Shown: one piece after another, positions 6,388 through 13,925 of the stretch
Position numbering within the stretch: the stretch's first letter is position 1
Layout of the letters: each line of letters starts with the position of its first letter
Source of the DNA: JAXIHJ01 sp034189755
GTDB lineage: Bacteria > Planctomycetota > Phycisphaerae > SM23-33
Reading direction: 5' to 3'
DNA length: 26,950 nucleotides
Assembly (NCBI GenBank): GCA_034189755.1
Contig: JAXIHJ010000096.1
Location: forward strand, 1 to 26,950
Translations under genes and position numbers: made by a program
Notes under the pieces: generated by a model
What the model was told of the DNA's origin: nothing
Database searches by the model: none
Seen by the model: the letters and a program-made list of their open reading frames with translations, nothing else

Positions 6388-8157
6388 ATGAATATCAGGA
6401 CCATCAGCCTGCTTGTGGTAACGGTGTTTGTCGCCGTTGCATCAGCCGACAGCGATGTCCGCACTACAGGCGTCGTTACCGGAACGAACGTGTACGTGCG
6501 GTCCGGCCCTGGTGTTACGGCGTATCCGTGTGCGAAGCTTTCCGACCCGGCCCGGGTCGTCGTGGTAGGCAGGACGGCCGGCTGGCTTAAGATACTGCCG
6601 CCGCCAGGCTGCTTCAGCGTAGTCAGCAGGAAATATGTTCAGCTAGACGAATCAGGCAAGTCCGGCACGCTGACAGGCGATAATGTTCTTATCCGCGCCG
6701 GAGGCGACCTGCGGCAGTCGGACTTCTGGGCCGTCCAGGGGCATCTGCAAAAAGGCCGGAAGGTTCGGGTGGCCGGCGAAATCGGCCAGTACTACAAGAT
6801 TACACCGCCGGCGGGCGCCTGCTTCTGGATCTCCGACCGGTATGTAAGTCTGCTTTCAGATGAGGGGAAGCCCGCCACGCAGCCGACGACGACACCGGCT
6901 TCGCTCACCGACAAGACGGTTCACACCGAGCAGACCGAACAAGAGGTCGTCCAGGCAGTCAAGGCCTTCCAGGCCCTGGAGCAGCAGCTTCAGGAAGAAT
7001 ACAAAAAGCCCATCGAGCAACGCGACCTGACAGGGTTGCGCGACAAGTATCTCGCCATCAGGGTAGCCGAAGGCGACTACCTTAAACCATACGTCGACGC
7101 CCGCGTAACGCTGCTTGACATCGCAATCAAGCAGCGCAGAGACCTACAGGACGTCGAGAGCCTCATCCGGGATACGTCCGCCCGCCAGCAGGAATATCAG
7201 TTGAAGCGCAGCCGGATAGAGGTGGTCAGGCCGGAACACAGGCCGCTAAAAAGCTACGCCGCCGAGGGCGTCCTCATCGGCAGCGAGATTTTCCCCGGCG
7301 GGCCTGCCGGGGCCAAGCGGTTCTGCGTGAGAGACCGGCAAACCGGGCGAACCAACGCCTATGTGCAGTGCACGTCGGGGCAGGTCGACCTCTCGAAATA
7401 CGTCGGCAAGCATGTAGGCATCTTCGGAGCCTGCGTCTATGACAAGCAACTCGCGCTGGACGTGGTAGAGGCCGAGAAGGTTATAGTGCTGGACGATAAG
7501 GTCCCGTTGCCCTCGCCGCCGAAACCTCTGGTCAAGCCGATACCGCGCCCGCCCAAGCCGAAGCCGGAACCGAAGCCGATACCAAAACCCGAAGCCAAGC
7601 CTGCATCTGTGCCGGCGCCCAAGGCGAAACTGGAACCGGAACCAACCCCCGAAGCCAAACCCGCACCGGCGCCCAAGCTGAAACCGGAATCGGAACCTGC
7701 ACCTTTGCCGGCGCCCAAGCCGAAACCGGAACCAAAGCCCGAAGCCAAGCCTGCACCTTTGCCGGTGCCCAAGCTGAAACTGGAACCGGAACCAACCCCC
7801 GAAGCCAAACCCGCACCGGCGCCCAAGCTGAAACCGGAATCGGAACCAGCACCTTTGCCGGCGCCCAAGCTGAAACTGGAACCGAAGCCTAAAGCCAAGC
7901 CTAAACCGCCCCTGCCCAAGCCGGAACCAAGGTTAAAGCCGAAGCCGACCACTCAGCCGAGCGTCAGGCGAATCCCGCTTCCCAGGACGTCAACGACGAA
8001 GCCCCGGCCACGACGGCTGCCCGGCAAGCCCTCGCCGACGACGAGGCCGGCTAAAGACACTAAAAAATACAAGCCGCTCCCGCCTACCGGTCTGCCGATG
8101 GTCGCCCCGACAACCCAGCCGACCAGCAGCCCCATCGACGAAAGCGAGTTCGATTGA
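6388..8157 (+). CDS. Exported SH3b-domain protein with a long Lys/Pro-rich tail
   Basis: A 589-residue secreted or periplasmic protein. Residues 1-20 form a signal peptide with an A-S-A cleavage site. Two bacterial SH3 (SH3b) domains follow at about 28-86 (V-x-G-x-N-V-Y-V-R-S-G-P) and 94-156 (L-x-G-D-N-V-L-I-R-A-G), domains usually linked to cell-wall binding. A charged coiled coil spans about 180-280. A compact domain (about 289-375) has G-x-L-I-x-S and Y-V-G-K-x-V-G-I-F-G segments, OB-like in appearance. The last third is built of P-K-P/E-P-K/A-K-P repeats and is strongly basic and disordered; it could span or bind peptidoglycan or polyanions. The ATG at 6388 has a strong A-A-G-G-A-G site. 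The role is inferred as envelope-associated; no enzyme is visible. Confidence 0.85.
   Translation: MNIRTISLLVVTVFVAVASADSDVRTTGVVTGTNVYVRSGPGVTAYPCAKLSDPARVVVVGRTAGWLKILPPPGCFSVVSRKYVQLDESGKSGTLTGDNVLIRAGGDLRQSDFWAVQGHLQKGRKVRVAGEIGQYYKITPPAGACFWISDRYVSLLSDEGKPATQPTTTPASLTDKTVHTEQTEQEVVQAVKAFQALEQQLQEEYKKPIEQRDLTGLRDKYLAIRVAEGDYLKPYVDARVTLLDIAIKQRRDLQDVESLIRDTSARQQEYQLKRSRIEVVRPEHRPLKSYAAEGVLIGSEIFPGGPAGAKRFCVRDRQTGRTNAYVQCTSGQVDLSKYVGKHVGIFGACVYDKQLALDVVEAEKVIVLDDKVPLPSPPKPLVKPIPRPPKPKPEPKPIPKPEAKPASVPAPKAKLEPEPTPEAKPAPAPKLKPESEPAPLPAPKPKPEPKPEAKPAPLPVPKLKLEPEPTPEAKPAPAPKLKPESEPAPLPAPKLKLEPKPKAKPKPPLPKPEPRLKPKPTTQPSVRRIPLPRTSTTKPRPRRLPGKPSPTTRPAKDTKKYKPLPPTGLPMVAPTTQPTSSPIDESEFD
7579..7870 (+). 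repeat. In-frame tandem duplication of a 150-bp unit within the SH3b protein gene
   Basis: The segment shows a 150-base (50-codon) period. Positions 7626-7720 and 7776-7870 are identical over 95 bases except for one base (T at 7698, A at 7848). The flanking part of the unit (about 7591-7625 against 7741-7775) is similar but more diverged. The duplicated unit encodes the E-P-T-P-E-A-K-P-A-P-A-P-K tail repeat. Near-identity points to recent expansion by recombination or slippage. Confidence 0.9.
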
Positions 8158-8273
8158 CATCGACTTACCGGCTGATCTGTCAAGAACCATTCGGGGCGCA
8201 TACTGCGTAATGTCCGGAAACAGTGCGTCTCCATAAAATGTTAAGATTTTCTCAGAAAAAGGAGAGCTGCGCA

Positions 8274-9848
8274 ATGTGTCGAGACATAGGCCGTCTTGTG
8301 TTGGTCGTCGTAACGCTGGCATTGCCTGCATGTGGCGTCTTCGGGCCGAAGGCTGGGGCGGCTGAGCCTCAGAACCTGCTGAAAGACGCCGCGTGGGAGT
8401 TCTGCATCGACGGCGGACGGACGTTTACGCAGCAGTTACCCACGATCGGGCCGGGCAAGACCGTCCTGGTGATGGTCCGCGGGACGTTTACCGTCTCCGA
8501 GCAATCGATCTTCGCCAACGACGATGAGCTGCCGTACGCGGTGCTGGAACTGACTCACGGCATCGACCCGCGGCAGACGATGAGCTTCGCCCTGAACGGC
8601 CGGCGTATTGACCCGCCGCTGAAGGGCATGCGATATCAAACCATCCCGGCCATCGACGCCCGCCGGCTTAAGAGGGGCAAAAACGTCCTGACGGCCGACG
8701 TAGCCGTCAAAAACCGGCGCGACAAACCCATAAAATTCGCACCGGAGATGTCGCTGGTACCGCTGGACAGCAGCCGGCTTGCATTTCAGACCGCACCCGT
8801 CTTCGGCGCGTTCGACAAGGACTATTTCAGCATCACCTGCCGGACGAACATGCCGGCGACGGTCGGCATATATCGCGGCGGCCAGGCCGGCGGCAGCGCC
8901 GTCGCGGCATCCGGGCCGGGGCTGATCCATCGCCTTCGCATTTCCCGCGGCCCCGATGCAGCGGCACAAGACTACAGCCTCACAGCCGAACGCGACGGCT
9001 ACAAGGTGGGGCTGGTCTTCAGGCCGCCGGTGCCCGCCAAGGGCAAGGTCGTCTTCGCAGCCTGCGGCGACAGCCGAACGCACGTCAGGGACTGGCAGAA
9101 GGTGGCTGCCGCCATGGCCAAGGCCCGGCCGGGGCTGGTGGTATTCTCCGGCGACATGGTTACCAGCGGACGAGACGACTGGCTGTGGGACGAGCAGTTC
9201 TTCGGCCCGGCCGGTGAATTCTTCGCCGCGGTGCCCTTCTACGCCGTCATAGGCAACCACGAAGGCAACGCCCCGCTGTTTGACGAAATCTTCTACACGC
9301 CCTCGGCCGACGGGCGCAGCCGAAACTGGGTGCAGACCATCGGCGGCGCGCTGCTTATCGGCATCGACGGCGACCAGGACTTCGCCGCAGGCAGCGACAA
9401 CGCCAGGTGGCTGGAGCAGACGCTTTCGCAATCCGGCGCGAGGTTCATTTTCCTGTTCACGCATTATCCGGCCTGGAGCTCCGGCGGCCACGGCAGGCTC
9501 GACGCAGACGGCAAGCCGGTCGAAAAGCCCGTCCGGCAAAGCCGGGAAATAATCATGCCGCTGCTGGTAAAGTACAAGGCCACGGCGATGATCGCCGGGC
9601 ACGACCACTTCTACGAGCGGTCCGCCCCGCCCGGCGGCGTTACGATGATTATCAGCGGCGGGGCCGGCGCGCCGCTGTATAAAAAGGCAGCCGACGCCGA
9701 AAAACAAAACCCCTACTCGAAAGTCTTCGCCTCGAAGCTGCACTACTGCCTGTTTGAGGCAGCCGGCGAAACCTGCACCATGAAGGCCGTTACACCCGAA
9801 GGCAAGGTTATCGACAGCATGACGTGGCAGGGGCGAGATGTTAAATAG
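8274..9848 (+). CDS. Exported calcineurin-like metallophosphoesterase (purple acid phosphatase-like), probable lipoprotein
   Basis: A 524-residue dinuclear-metal phosphoesterase acting outside the cytoplasm. The N-terminus is a signal sequence ending in the lipobox-like L-P-A-C (Cys20). An N-terminal beta domain (about 60-185) and a fibronectin-like domain (about 190-245, F-S-I-T-C-R-T-N-M-P-A-T-V-G-I) precede the catalytic domain. The metal motifs appear in order: G-D-S-R (about 265), G-D-M-V (about 293), G-N-H-E (about 327), F-T-H-Y-P (about 396) and G-H-D-H-F-Y-E-R (about 442). This is the arrangement of purple-acid-phosphatase relatives. The substrate could be phosphomonoesters or phosphodiesters; the sequence does not say. 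ATG 8274 is chosen for the A-A-G-G-A-G site 9 bases upstream and because it starts the signal peptide. It is 116 bases downstream of the SH3b gene and may have its own promoter. Confidence 0.88.
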   Translation: MCRDIGRLVLVVVTLALPACGVFGPKAGAAEPQNLLKDAAWEFCIDGGRTFTQQLPTIGPGKTVLVMVRGTFTVSEQSIFANDDELPYAVLELTHGIDPRQTMSFALNGRRIDPPLKGMRYQTIPAIDARRLKRGKNVLTADVAVKNRRDKPIKFAPEMSLVPLDSSRLAFQTAPVFGAFDKDYFSITCRTNMPATVGIYRGGQAGGSAVAASGPGLIHRLRISRGPDAAAQDYSLTAERDGYKVGLVFRPPVPAKGKVVFAACGDSRTHVRDWQKVAAAMAKARPGLVVFSGDMVTSGRDDWLWDEQFFGPAGEFFAAVPFYAVIGNHEGNAPLFDEIFYTPSADGRSRNWVQTIGGALLIGIDGDQDFAAGSDNARWLEQTLSQSGARFIFLFTHYPAWSSGGHGRLDADGKPVEKPVRQSREIIMPLLVKYKATAMIAGHDHFYERSAPPGGVTMIISGGAGAPLYKKAADAEKQNPYSKVFASKLHYCLFEAAGETCTMKAVTPEGKVIDSMTWQGRDVK

Positions 9849-9897
9849 CCGGGCGGGTGTTTTGTATTTCGAGCTGAGTTGGTATGCTTTTTAGCCT

Positions 9898-10584
9898 ATG
9901 AACGTTTCAGAGCCAGACAGCACACACGAGGTATCCGCCGACGAGGCCGCCGAGCGTGAAGTCGCCGCGACCGTTGAGGCGGTTCTTTTCGCAAGTGATG
10001 CGCCCCTCTCGGCTGCGAAGATCGCCCAGGTGGCGAAGCTTCCCGGCCAGCGCGCCGTCAATCAGGCGATTGAATCGCTCAACGCCCGCTACAAGCAGGC
10101 CGGCTGCGCCTTTCACATCGACCGGCTCGCCGGCGGCTGGCAGATGCTGACGCACCCGCAGTATCATGACGTCCTGGCGTCCCTGCTGCAAACCAAGTCG
10201 CAGACGAGGCTGTCTCAGGCGGCCCTTGAGACGCTGGCGATCGTGGCCTACCGCCAGCCTGTTCTGCGGGCCGATATCGAGGTCATCCGGGGCGTGGCGT
10301 GCGGCGAGGTGCTCCGCGGCTTAATGGAAAAGAACCTGATCAAGATTATAGGCCGGGCCGAGGTCCTCGGCCGGCCCATGCTGTACGGCACGACCCGCCG
10401 GTTCCTGGAGGTCTTCGGGCTTGGCAGCCTGGACGACCTGCCGCAGGCGGAGGAGCTGCGCAAGGCCGTAGCCGCGAGCGGGAAGGCGCCGACCAACAGC
10501 AAAGCCGCCGCGTCCGACCAGGCCGAACCGGCCCCGCAAGACGAAGACGACGATGACGATAAGCCGGAAGATGAAGACGAGTAA
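9898..10584 (+). CDS. scpB: Segregation and condensation protein B
   Basis: Part of the Smc-ScpAB condensin that organises and segregates the chromosome; it binds the kleisin ScpA as a dimer. The 228 residues contain two winged-helix domains. Typical segments are V-E-A-V-L-F-A-S-D-A-P-L (27-38), Q-A-A-L-E-T-L-A-I-V-A-Y-R-Q-P-V (about 107-122), a conserved R-A-D-I-E-x-I-R-G-V, then L-L/I-x-x-G-R-A-E-V-L-G-R-P-M-L-Y-G-T-T and F-L-E-V-F-G-L-G-S-L-D-D-L-P. The C-terminus is a disordered acidic tail (D-E-D-D-D-D-D-K), longer than in many homologues. scpA is not adjacent, although the two are often neighbours. A TATGCT hexamer ends 9 bases before the ATG, so a very short leader is possible. The gene ends convergently with the CBM48 gene. 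Confidence 0.95.
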   Translation: MNVSEPDSTHEVSADEAAEREVAATVEAVLFASDAPLSAAKIAQVAKLPGQRAVNQAIESLNARYKQAGCAFHIDRLAGGWQMLTHPQYHDVLASLLQTKSQTRLSQAALETLAIVAYRQPVLRADIEVIRGVACGEVLRGLMEKNLIKIIGRAEVLGRPMLYGTTRRFLEVFGLGSLDDLPQAEELRKAVAASGKAPTNSKAAASDQAEPAPQDEDDDDDKPEDEDE

Positions 10585-10592
10585 CAACTCCC

Positions 10593-10616
10593 CCTGAAAA
10601 CAGCCTGGCTTTCAGG
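10593..10616. terminator. Weak hairpin between convergent scpB and the CBM48 gene
   Basis: CCTGAAA at 10593-10599 pairs with TTTCAGG at 10610-10616 around a 10-base loop in the 27-base convergent gap, overlapping the last codons of the leftward gene. No T-run follows on either strand, so termination is only a possibility. Confidence 0.25.
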
Positions 10617-10935
10617 CCGCGGCAACCTCACTGGCCACGGCCGGCTGCGTTACGCCAAGTGGCGGCGCCTCCACGCGCACGATGCTGTTCAGACCGAACC
10701 GACCCTGCTCGACACCGAAAGAGGCATAGTCCGCGAACCATTCCCCATCGGCACAATAGCGGAACTTGAATTTCCCGGCCGGCAGACGCAGCCTCAGCCG
10801 CCAGTAGCCATCGGAGTCGCGGGTCATGCGCAATTCGCCTTCCTGGCAGCCGTTGAATCCGCCGGTCAGCCGGACGTTTTTGGCTTGAGGCCGAAAGAAG
10901 CTGAAATCCACCCACGTACCATTGACCGTAACCAT
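10612..10935 (-). CDS. Small stand-alone CBM48/glycogen-binding domain protein
   Basis: A 107-residue protein that is almost entirely one early-set carbohydrate-binding domain of the CBM48/AMPK-beta/isoamylase-N type. Visible elements are V-D-F-x-F-F-x-P-x-A-x-x-V-x-L-T-G-G-F-N-G (about 8-28), a M-T-R-D-S-D-G-Y-W-R-L-R-L-x-L-P-A-G-K-F-K-F-R-Y-C-A-D-G-E-W-F-A-D run that is near-canonical for the family, and a C-terminal Asn/Val strand. No catalytic domain is attached. It may bind glycogen, starch or another alpha-glucan in the cytoplasm and act as an adaptor or sensor. ATG 10935 is preceded by G-G-G-A-G-G, a good ribosome-binding site. Longer in-frame upstream sequence lacks family resemblance. 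It is divergent from larC and convergent with scpB. Confidence 0.82.
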   Translation of the reverse strand: MVTVNGTWVDFSFFRPQAKNVRLTGGFNGCQEGELRMTRDSDGYWRLRLRLPAGKFKFRYCADGEWFADYASFGVEQGRFGLNSIVRVEAPPLGVTQPAVASEVAAA

Positions 10936-11110
10936 CGCAGCCTCCCTGCCCGACCCAAGTGCACGGCACACCCCCATTATGGAATCGGTTTGAAAACAGG
11001 CCGACTGAAGCAGCAAATATCGGCCTTGTCGCGCCGCCGGTTGTGCCCATCGGCATTGACAAACACGCCCCGAAATGCGAAAAAATGCGAAGAAACAGGA
11101 TACTGCGATA

Positions 11111-12286
11111 ATGCTCTCATATTTTGATTGTTTTTCCGGGGCCGGGGGCGACATGATCGTCGGCGCCCTGCTGGACGCCGGCTGTGATATCGAGCTGCTC
11201 CGTTCGGGCCTGGCCGGACTAAAGCTCCCCGGCTTCGAGATTGACGCCGAGAAGGTCCAACGCGGCGGACTGGCGGGCATGCAGTTTCGCGTTAACGTCT
11301 CAACGGGCCGGCAGCCTCGCCGCAATCTCGACGATATCCTCTCGCTGATCGCCGCAGCCGACCTGCCGCCCCGCGCAGCGGACCGTGCAGGCCGGATATT
11401 CACACGACTGGCCGAGGCCGAGGCCAAGGTCCACAACATCGCCGTCAACGAGGTTCACTTTCACGAGGTCGGCGCCGTCGACAGCATCGTGGATATCGTC
11501 GCCGCCTGCCTGTCGCTGGAGATACTGGCGGTGGACCGCGTCGTCTGCTCGCCGATCCCCATCGGCAGCGGGACCGTGCCATCCGGGCATGGCACGCTGC
11601 CGCTGCCGTCGCCTGCGACGGCCGAGCTGCTCATCGGCGCGCGTACCGCTTGCAGCGATTTGGCCGGTGAGCGCACCACTCCTACGGCCGCGGCGGTGCT
11701 GACCGTGCTGAGCGAGTCCTACGGCCCGCCGCCGGCTATGGACTTAGCGGCCGTCGGCTACGGCGCCGGCACACGGGATGAACCGGATGTACCCAATCTC
11801 CTGCGTGTGCTGATAGGTTCACAAACCGCCGACGGCACGGCCGATAACCTGGTGGAATTGTCCGCCAACGTCGACGACTGCACCGGCGAGGTAATCGGCG
11901 CCGCGCTGGAGAAGCTCCTGTCGGCCGGCTGCGCCGATGCGTGGGCGACGCCGATCTTCATGAAAAAATCTCGCCCGGCCTGGACGGTCTCGGTGTTGTG
12001 TGCCGAATGCGATGTTCCGGCCGCTGAGCGAATCCTGTACGCCGAGACGACCACGTTCGGCATTCGCCGCCGGCCGTGCGCACGCAGCAAACTCACCCGC
12101 CGGCATGAAACCGTCGAGACGGCCTACGGGCCAATCCGTATAAAGACGGGCTTACGCGGCGAAGAAATAATGACCGCCTCACCGGAGTTCAGCGACTGCC
12201 TCCGTGCCGCCGAAGCCCATCACGCAGCCGTCAAGGAAGTTATCGCGGCTGCAAGGGCCGTTTATCTTCAGGGAACGAAGACATGA
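11111..12286 (+). CDS. larC: Nickel-pincer cofactor biosynthesis protein LarC (DUF111 family)
   Basis: In the characterised Lar pathway LarC inserts nickel, using CTP, into the pyridinium dithio-pincer precursor made by LarB and LarE; the cofactor serves lactate racemase and relatives. The 391 residues cover the whole family as one uninterrupted frame, unlike the Lactobacillus gene, which needs a frameshift between larC1 and larC2. Typical segments are the N-terminal Y-F-D-C-F-S-G-A-G-G-D-M-I-V-G-A-L-L-D-A-G, the V-H-F-H-E-V-G-A-V-D-S-I-V-D-I-V metal-handling motif, P-I-P-I-G-S-G-T-V, E-R-T-T-P-T-A-A-A and N-V-D-D-C-T-G-E-V-I-G. Neither larB, larE nor a larA homologue is in the window. The start at 11111 is chosen because the Y-F-D-C-F-S-G motif begins right after it; an ATG at 11075 is the alternative. 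The stop overlaps the next start (ATGA). Confidence 0.93.
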   Translation: MLSYFDCFSGAGGDMIVGALLDAGCDIELLRSGLAGLKLPGFEIDAEKVQRGGLAGMQFRVNVSTGRQPRRNLDDILSLIAAADLPPRAADRAGRIFTRLAEAEAKVHNIAVNEVHFHEVGAVDSIVDIVAACLSLEILAVDRVVCSPIPIGSGTVPSGHGTLPLPSPATAELLIGARTACSDLAGERTTPTAAAVLTVLSESYGPPPAMDLAAVGYGAGTRDEPDVPNLLRVLIGSQTADGTADNLVELSANVDDCTGEVIGAALEKLLSAGCADAWATPIFMKKSRPAWTVSVLCAECDVPAAERILYAETTTFGIRRRPCARSKLTRRHETVETAYGPIRIKTGLRGEEIMTASPEFSDCLRAAEAHHAAVKEVIAAARAVYLQGTKT

Positions 12287-12732
12287 GCACATTGGAACTT
12301 GCCGGCATTATCGCGGCCCTGACGGTCGCGGCAATCGTACTTGTCTTGCTGTTGGCGGTATTCCTGGCCAACCGCCGCACCGCTGCGTCATCGGGCAAGA
12401 CGCTCGAGGCGGCCGACGCCGTCGGCAATGACGTCGCCGAACTGGCCGTTGAGCTTGACCGTCTGGCCGAGGAAATCGGCCGCCGAGCCGACGCCAGACT
12501 GGACGAGCTGAGACGTCTATGCGACGAAGCGGACGGGAAGATCGCCCGCCTGCGCGAGCTGGCCGCCGTCCGGGACACCAAGGCGCCGCCACCGACGGGC
12601 GGCCTGCGCCGAGCGGAAATACTTCGACTCAACGGTGAGGGCCTTTCGCCTCTTGAAATCGCTCGCCGCGTGGAAATGGACGCCGGCGAAGTGGAGTTGA
12701 TACTCAACTTGACGCGCTCGAAAACGGATTAG
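12283..12732 (+). CDS. Membrane-anchored coiled-coil protein with a C-terminal HTH-like motif
   Basis: A 149-residue protein. Residues about 5-29 form one transmembrane helix, followed by an acidic helical/coiled-coil segment (about 40-97, V-A-E-L-A-V-E-L-D-R-L-A-E-E-I). A proline linker leads to a C-terminal helix-turn-helix-like region (about 108-143: R-A-E-I-L-R-L-N-G-E-G-L-S-P-L-E-I-A-R-R-V-E). The layout resembles the DUF6115/DUF2802 type of anchored proteins. The HTH may bind DNA near the membrane or, as often with such short motifs, mediate protein contacts. It overlaps the larC stop by four bases, so translation is probably coupled, and lies 17 bases before the glycosyltransferase gene. 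The function is unknown. Confidence 0.78.
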   Translation: MSTLELAGIIAALTVAAIVLVLLLAVFLANRRTAASSGKTLEAADAVGNDVAELAVELDRLAEEIGRRADARLDELRRLCDEADGKIARLRELAAVRDTKAPPPTGGLRRAEILRLNGEGLSPLEIARRVEMDAGEVELILNLTRSKTD

Positions 12733-12749
12733 TCAGGCGGGAACAAGAA

Positions 12750-13925
12750 ATGGTTGTGCTGCCTACAATTTTGGTCGTACTGGCATCGCTGATTTTTTTG
12801 ATGTGGACCTCCCGCCACGTCGTAATCTGGCATGAGCGGCGAACGGGTTTCCTGCTGTCGGAGGACTATCCCGGCCCGCTGGGCGATGCGCCGCGGATCA
12901 GCGTGCTGGTCGCCGCCAAGGACGAGCAGGAAAACATCGGCGCCTGTGTTCGCTCGATCTGCCGGCAGGACTATCCGAACTTCAAGCTGATCGTATGTAA
13001 CGACCGCAGTACGGACGCCACAGGCGACATTGTCCGGCGGATCGCCGCCGAGGACGACCGCGTCCGGCTGATCGATATCGACTCGCTGCCGGACGGCTGG
13101 TGCGGCAAGAACAACGCGATGCAAACAGGCATCGCCGACGACGACGGCGAGTGGCTCTGCATGATCGACGCCGACTGCAAGCAGGATTCACACCGCACGC
13201 TGTCGGCGGCTATGCAGTATGCCCTCGACTGCAAGGTAGACCTGCTGAGCGTACTGCCAAACCTGACGATGCGGGGTTTTTGGGAGAACGTCATCCAGCC
13301 GGTCTGCGGCGGCGTGATGATGATCTGGTTCAACCCCGACCACGTCAACGACCCGGAGAACCGCACCGCCTACGCCAACGGCGCGTTCATGCTCATGAAG
13401 CGCGACGCCTACCGGGCAATCGGCACTCACGAAGCCGTCAAGGACCAGGTCAACGAAGACATGCACATGGCCGCCCGGATCAAGGCCGCCGGCCTGAAGC
13501 TTCGCGTGGTGCGCAATCGCGGGCTTTACCAGGTTCGAATGTATCGCTCGCTGGGGCAGATTATTCGCGGCTGGAGCCGCATCTTCTACGGAACGTTCGG
13601 CACGCTGAGGCGGCTTTCGGTCTCGCTGGCGCTGCTGTTCACGATGGGGCTGCTGCCTTACATCTGCATGGCCGTCGGCTTTAGCCTGGCCGGGGGCGCA
13701 CTGTGGCGGGCCTGCGGGCTGATCGGCGCCGCTGCGGCCGTCATGCAGATTAGCGTCATCTATCGATTCTACAAGCTCATCGGGGCGCGGAAGCTGCTGG
13801 CCTGGACCTACCCCATCGGCTGCGTGGTAACGGTGGTGTCGCTGGTCATGTCGCTGACCAAGCTGCGACGCGGCGCGAGGATAGTCTGGCGGGACACGAC
13901 CTATTCCGGTTCGGTGAAAAGCTAG
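12750..13925 (+). CDS. Membrane glycosyltransferase, family 2 (HpnB/CrtQ-like)
   Basis: A 391-residue inverting GT-A enzyme anchored in the cytoplasmic membrane. An N-terminal transmembrane helix (about 3-20) precedes the catalytic domain: I-S-V-L-V-A-A-K-D-E-Q-E-N-I-G (50-64), N-D-R-S-T-D-A-T (84-91), the metal-binding D-A-D-C (140-143) and E-D-M-H-M-A (236-241) with the putative catalytic acid. An R-M-Y-R-S and G-W-S-R-I-F-Y-G acceptor-site region follows. Three or four hydrophobic helices (about 290-370) close the protein. The overall pattern resembles the hopene-associated glycosyltransferase HpnB and carotenoid glycosyltransferase CrtQ groups, so a lipid acceptor is likely. The precise substrate cannot be read from the sequence. 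The stop lies in a CTAG shared with the convergent hydrolase gene. Confidence 0.85.
   Translation: MVVLPTILVVLASLIFLMWTSRHVVIWHERRTGFLLSEDYPGPLGDAPRISVLVAAKDEQENIGACVRSICRQDYPNFKLIVCNDRSTDATGDIVRRIAAEDDRVRLIDIDSLPDGWCGKNNAMQTGIADDDGEWLCMIDADCKQDSHRTLSAAMQYALDCKVDLLSVLPNLTMRGFWENVIQPVCGGVMMIWFNPDHVNDPENRTAYANGAFMLMKRDAYRAIGTHEAVKDQVNEDMHMAARIKAAGLKLRVVRNRGLYQVRMYRSLGQIIRGWSRIFYGTFGTLRRLSVSLALLFTMGLLPYICMAVGFSLAGGALWRACGLIGAAAAVMQISVIYRFYKLIGARKLLAWTYPIGCVVTVVSLVMSLTKLRRGARIVWRDTTYSGSVKS

Noticed and set aside
7591..7870. Regular repeats that could suggest a CRISPR array
   Set aside because: The period is a multiple of three and the repeats are in frame inside a coding gene. There are no unique spacers or cas genes.
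7437..7952. Glycine-rich minus-strand frame resembling a structural protein
   Set aside because: It is the mirror of the Lys/Pro-rich repeat of the SH3b protein. The repetitive Gly/Ser composition follows from the codons on the true strand.
8436..9743. Long open frame of 435 codons on the minus strand
   Set aside because: It lies antisense to the phosphoesterase gene, whose metal-binding motifs are unmistakable. The antisense protein is rich in Gly, Arg, Val and His with no domain pattern. High GC makes such shadow frames common.
11056..11061. TTGACA before larC as a -35 element
   Set aside because: No acceptable -10 lies 16-18 bases downstream. A GATACT nearer the start is at the wrong spacing.
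10936..11448. N-terminal extension of the CBM48 gene into the larC region
   Set aside because: The extension is antisense to larC, has no similarity to the domain family, and a good ribosome-binding site precedes the ATG at 10935.
12240..12707. Ser/Arg-rich minus-strand frame
   Set aside because: Antisense to the larC end and the anchored HTH protein. The composition is typical of a GC-rich shadow frame.
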